DNA from: a virus
Strand: one strand, 5' to 3'
Virus record (IMG/VR): IMGVR_UViG_3300027746_000023
Location: 1-57,528 of that record
Length of the DNA stretch: 57,528 bases
Position numbers and translations under genes: made by a program. Shown piece after piece: positions 56,304 to 57,528 of this stretch (its first letter is position 1; each line of letters opens with the position of its first letter). Below the pieces are notes generated by a model. It was given only the letters and a program-made list of their open reading frames with translations. It was not told where the DNA came from and searched no databases.

Positions 56304-56687
56304 ATGCCAAAGAAAAAACCCGATTCAGAAAAAGCGAAAAAGGTGTCCGTATCTATTCCCAAGGCCGATTGGGAGCTTGTGGAAATGCGGTTGCTCGAGT
56401 GGAGATGCGGCCCGAGCGAATACATCCAGCGACTGATCCGCGACGATACTCAACCACTCTGGTTGGAAAAAAATGCGGCATCCATTTCTCCGTTAAAAAT
56501 AGCCGCCGAGACCCCGGAGAGCGTTGATCTGCCACAGGACAAAAATCAGGGAAAATACCAGACTGCCGCAGCGAAAAGGGCGGCAGAGCGTGCTGGTGTA
56601 AAGACTATCAGGCCATCGAAGAGTTCCGGTGGTTCGTCCTCAACTCCTACGACGGACCACTCCCTGAAAACTGGGTCGCAGAAGTGA
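56304..56687 (+). CDS. Ribbon-helix-helix-like repressor, 127 aa, with conserved -1 extension to 56713
   Basis: KKVSVSIPKADWELVEMRLLEWRCGPSEYIQRLI is an RHH-like domain, followed by a disordered linker. The -1 frame encodes FRWFVLNSYDGPLPENW up to a TAG at 56711-56713, matching phage A. It has no ATG, GTG or TTG in that frame after its upstream stop at 56525, so a frameshift near GCGAAAAGG is the likelier route of expression. Confidence 0.65.
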   Translation: MPKKKPDSEKAKKVSVSIPKADWELVEMRLLEWRCGPSEYIQRLIRDDTQPLWLEKNAASISPLKIAAETPESVDLPQDKNQGKYQTAAAKRAAERAGVKTIRPSKSSGGSSSTPTTDHSLKTGSQK

Positions 56688-56724
56688 TCGACCTCACAGA
56701 ACAGATCCAGTAGAGAAAATCGCC

Positions 56725-56982
56725 ATGCACAATTACCATGTGGAGTTTTTTAAGACGCGGCTTTTTAGCGGCACTGTGGATGCAAAGAGGCTTGAAGATC
56801 GTTTGAATAAACTTGGACAAGAGGGATGGGTGCTGGAACGCACGATTCACGAGCGCAAACGCAGCTTCCTTTTATTTTCCAGAGAGGTGCACATTTTGAT
56901 TTTCCGGCATTACGAGGCTGGGACGGAGGCGGAGCTGTTGCGCCAACTCCTGCGAGCCTACGGCCACGAGCCCCTGGTGTAG
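56725..56982 (+). CDS. DUF4177-like protein, 85 aa
   Basis: YHVEFFKTRLFSGTVDAKRLEDRLNKLGQEGWVLERTI with a VHILIFRH strand fits the DUF4177 pattern (a short beta-alpha-beta domain). Follows the RHH gene on the same strand. Function unknown. Confidence 0.7.
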   Translation: MHNYHVEFFKTRLFSGTVDAKRLEDRLNKLGQEGWVLERTIHERKRSFLLFSREVHILIFRHYEAGTEAELLRQLLRAYGHEPLV

Positions 56983-57074
56983 TAAAAAAACCTCGGGAGG
57001 CGCTGCTTCTATGCGGTTCCAGCGCTGTGGACTTGTTTGACCAGGCGAGACCCTCGCCCGCCGCATTGCCACGC

Positions 57075-57528
57075 TTAGGCGAGGATATCGATGCGGTCGG
57101 CCACGCGCTGGCGTAGGCTGGCGAGCATTTCGGACTCCGTCATGCCGGTGGCCCATGGCGGGTGGAATTGGTAGTGGGGTTTGTCCACGATCTTTTTCCA
57201 CCGGCCTCCCCACTCGAGGCCGAGGCTTTCGCCAAGGGGTCCAAGCTCGTCGTAGAGCGGGTGGTCTTCGAGGTAGGCTTTGCCTTTGAAGATTCCGATA
57301 TCGACGGATAGACCGAAATTGTGATTTGAGTGGCCAGCACGGGCGTGGGTGACGATGCGGCCTGGCGTGGTGCGGCCTTGGGCGTAGATGGCGTCCTGCT
57401 CTGCGTAGGAACGGAGCGCTGAGATGATGCGCACATCGAGGCCGCGCGGCTGGGCGAGGTTCTTTGCCGCGCTGATGAAAGTAGCGACGCGCTTCTGGAT
57501 GTCGGGATGGAGCGTGGCGAGGTTGCGC
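57075..57528 (-). CDS. Endolysin copy of phage B, M15 family, 5' end outside window
   Basis: The same HSNHNFGLSVD and HYQF zinc motifs as 25555-26031, with scattered differences up to 57402 and identity beyond. About 7 N-terminal residues lie past the window edge. In the circular model they are supplied at 26009-26031. Confidence 0.8.
   Translation of the reverse strand, partial: RNLATLHPDIQKRVATFISAAKNLAQPRGLDVRIISALRSYAEQDAIYAQGRTTPGRIVTHARAGHSNHNFGLSVDIGIFKGKAYLEDHPLYDELGPLGESLGLEWGGRWKKIVDKPHYQFHPPWATGMTESEMLASLRQRVADRIDILA

Larger units (their letters stand above)
25883..57528. mobile_element. Phage B, apparently a complete circular temperate phage genome
   Basis: Bases 57403-57528 repeat 25883-26008 exactly, so the span closes into a circle of about 31.5 kb. 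It carries its own integrase and attP, an AEP primase and helicase, terminase, head genes and an endolysin. It shares 26009-38656 with phage A. Its early genes (52-56 kb) resemble phage A's but in a rearranged order. Confidence 0.68.

Overview
The window holds two related temperate phages with siphophage-type tails, phage A and phage B. Almost every gene lies on the minus strand. The host cannot be named from this sequence. A 3TM-type holin, a possible one-protein spanin and an M15 endopeptidase suggest a Gram-negative host, and phage A carries the 3' part of a tRNA-Leu(UAA) gene in its attachment site.

Key structural reading: bases 1-127 are identical to 38657-38783, and bases 57403-57528 are identical to 25883-26008. 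Just inside those stretches the copies diverge but stay homologous. This is the pattern expected if 1-38656 closes on itself as circular phage A (about 38.7 kb) and 26009-57528 closes on itself as circular phage B (about 31.5 kb), with 26009-38656 (tape measure, tail, fibres, holin) present once here and shared by both. Each attachment site also looks like an uninterrupted attP with integrase arm-type repeats on both sides. That fits circular phage genomes, or a co-integrate, better than ordinary integrated prophages.

Phage A, read leftwards from attP at about 24.0 kb: integrase; a divergent ribbon-helix-helix switch; a cassette of small ATGA-coupled early genes; a recombination set (Hjc-like nuclease, Walker ATPase, PD-(D/E)XK exonuclease, SSB-like protein); a GIY-YIG protein; a pentanucleotide-repeat/hairpin array; a helicase-loader-like protein and DnaB; small regulators; two HNH proteins around the small terminase; a ParB-methyltransferase; the large terminase; portal, ClpP-like protease with nested scaffold, capsid, connectors and tail tube; the tail chaperone at the left edge. 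The circle continues at 38656 through tail and fibres to lysis genes at 25.5 kb and a metallophosphoesterase next to attP.

Phage B, read leftwards from 57.0 kb: its own endolysin copy, a DUF4177-like gene, a related ribbon-helix-helix switch, a rearranged early cassette, a ParB-like protein, an excisionase-like protein, an opposing integrase, attP at 50.9-51.1 kb, then an AEP-type primase and AAA helicase (replacing the DnaB system), terminase, head genes and the shared tail/lysis block.

Most notable signals: (1) a repeated start-associated sequence, TTTGACA about 13-15 nt before ATG/GTG, at more than a dozen genes in both phages, including internal starts that would give a nested scaffold; (2) a 41-unit GCCNN pentamer array interrupted by three hairpins that show compensatory changes; (3) a C CCC CCA slippery site joining two tail-chaperone frames; (4) a conserved -1-frame C-terminus after both ribbon-helix-helix genes.
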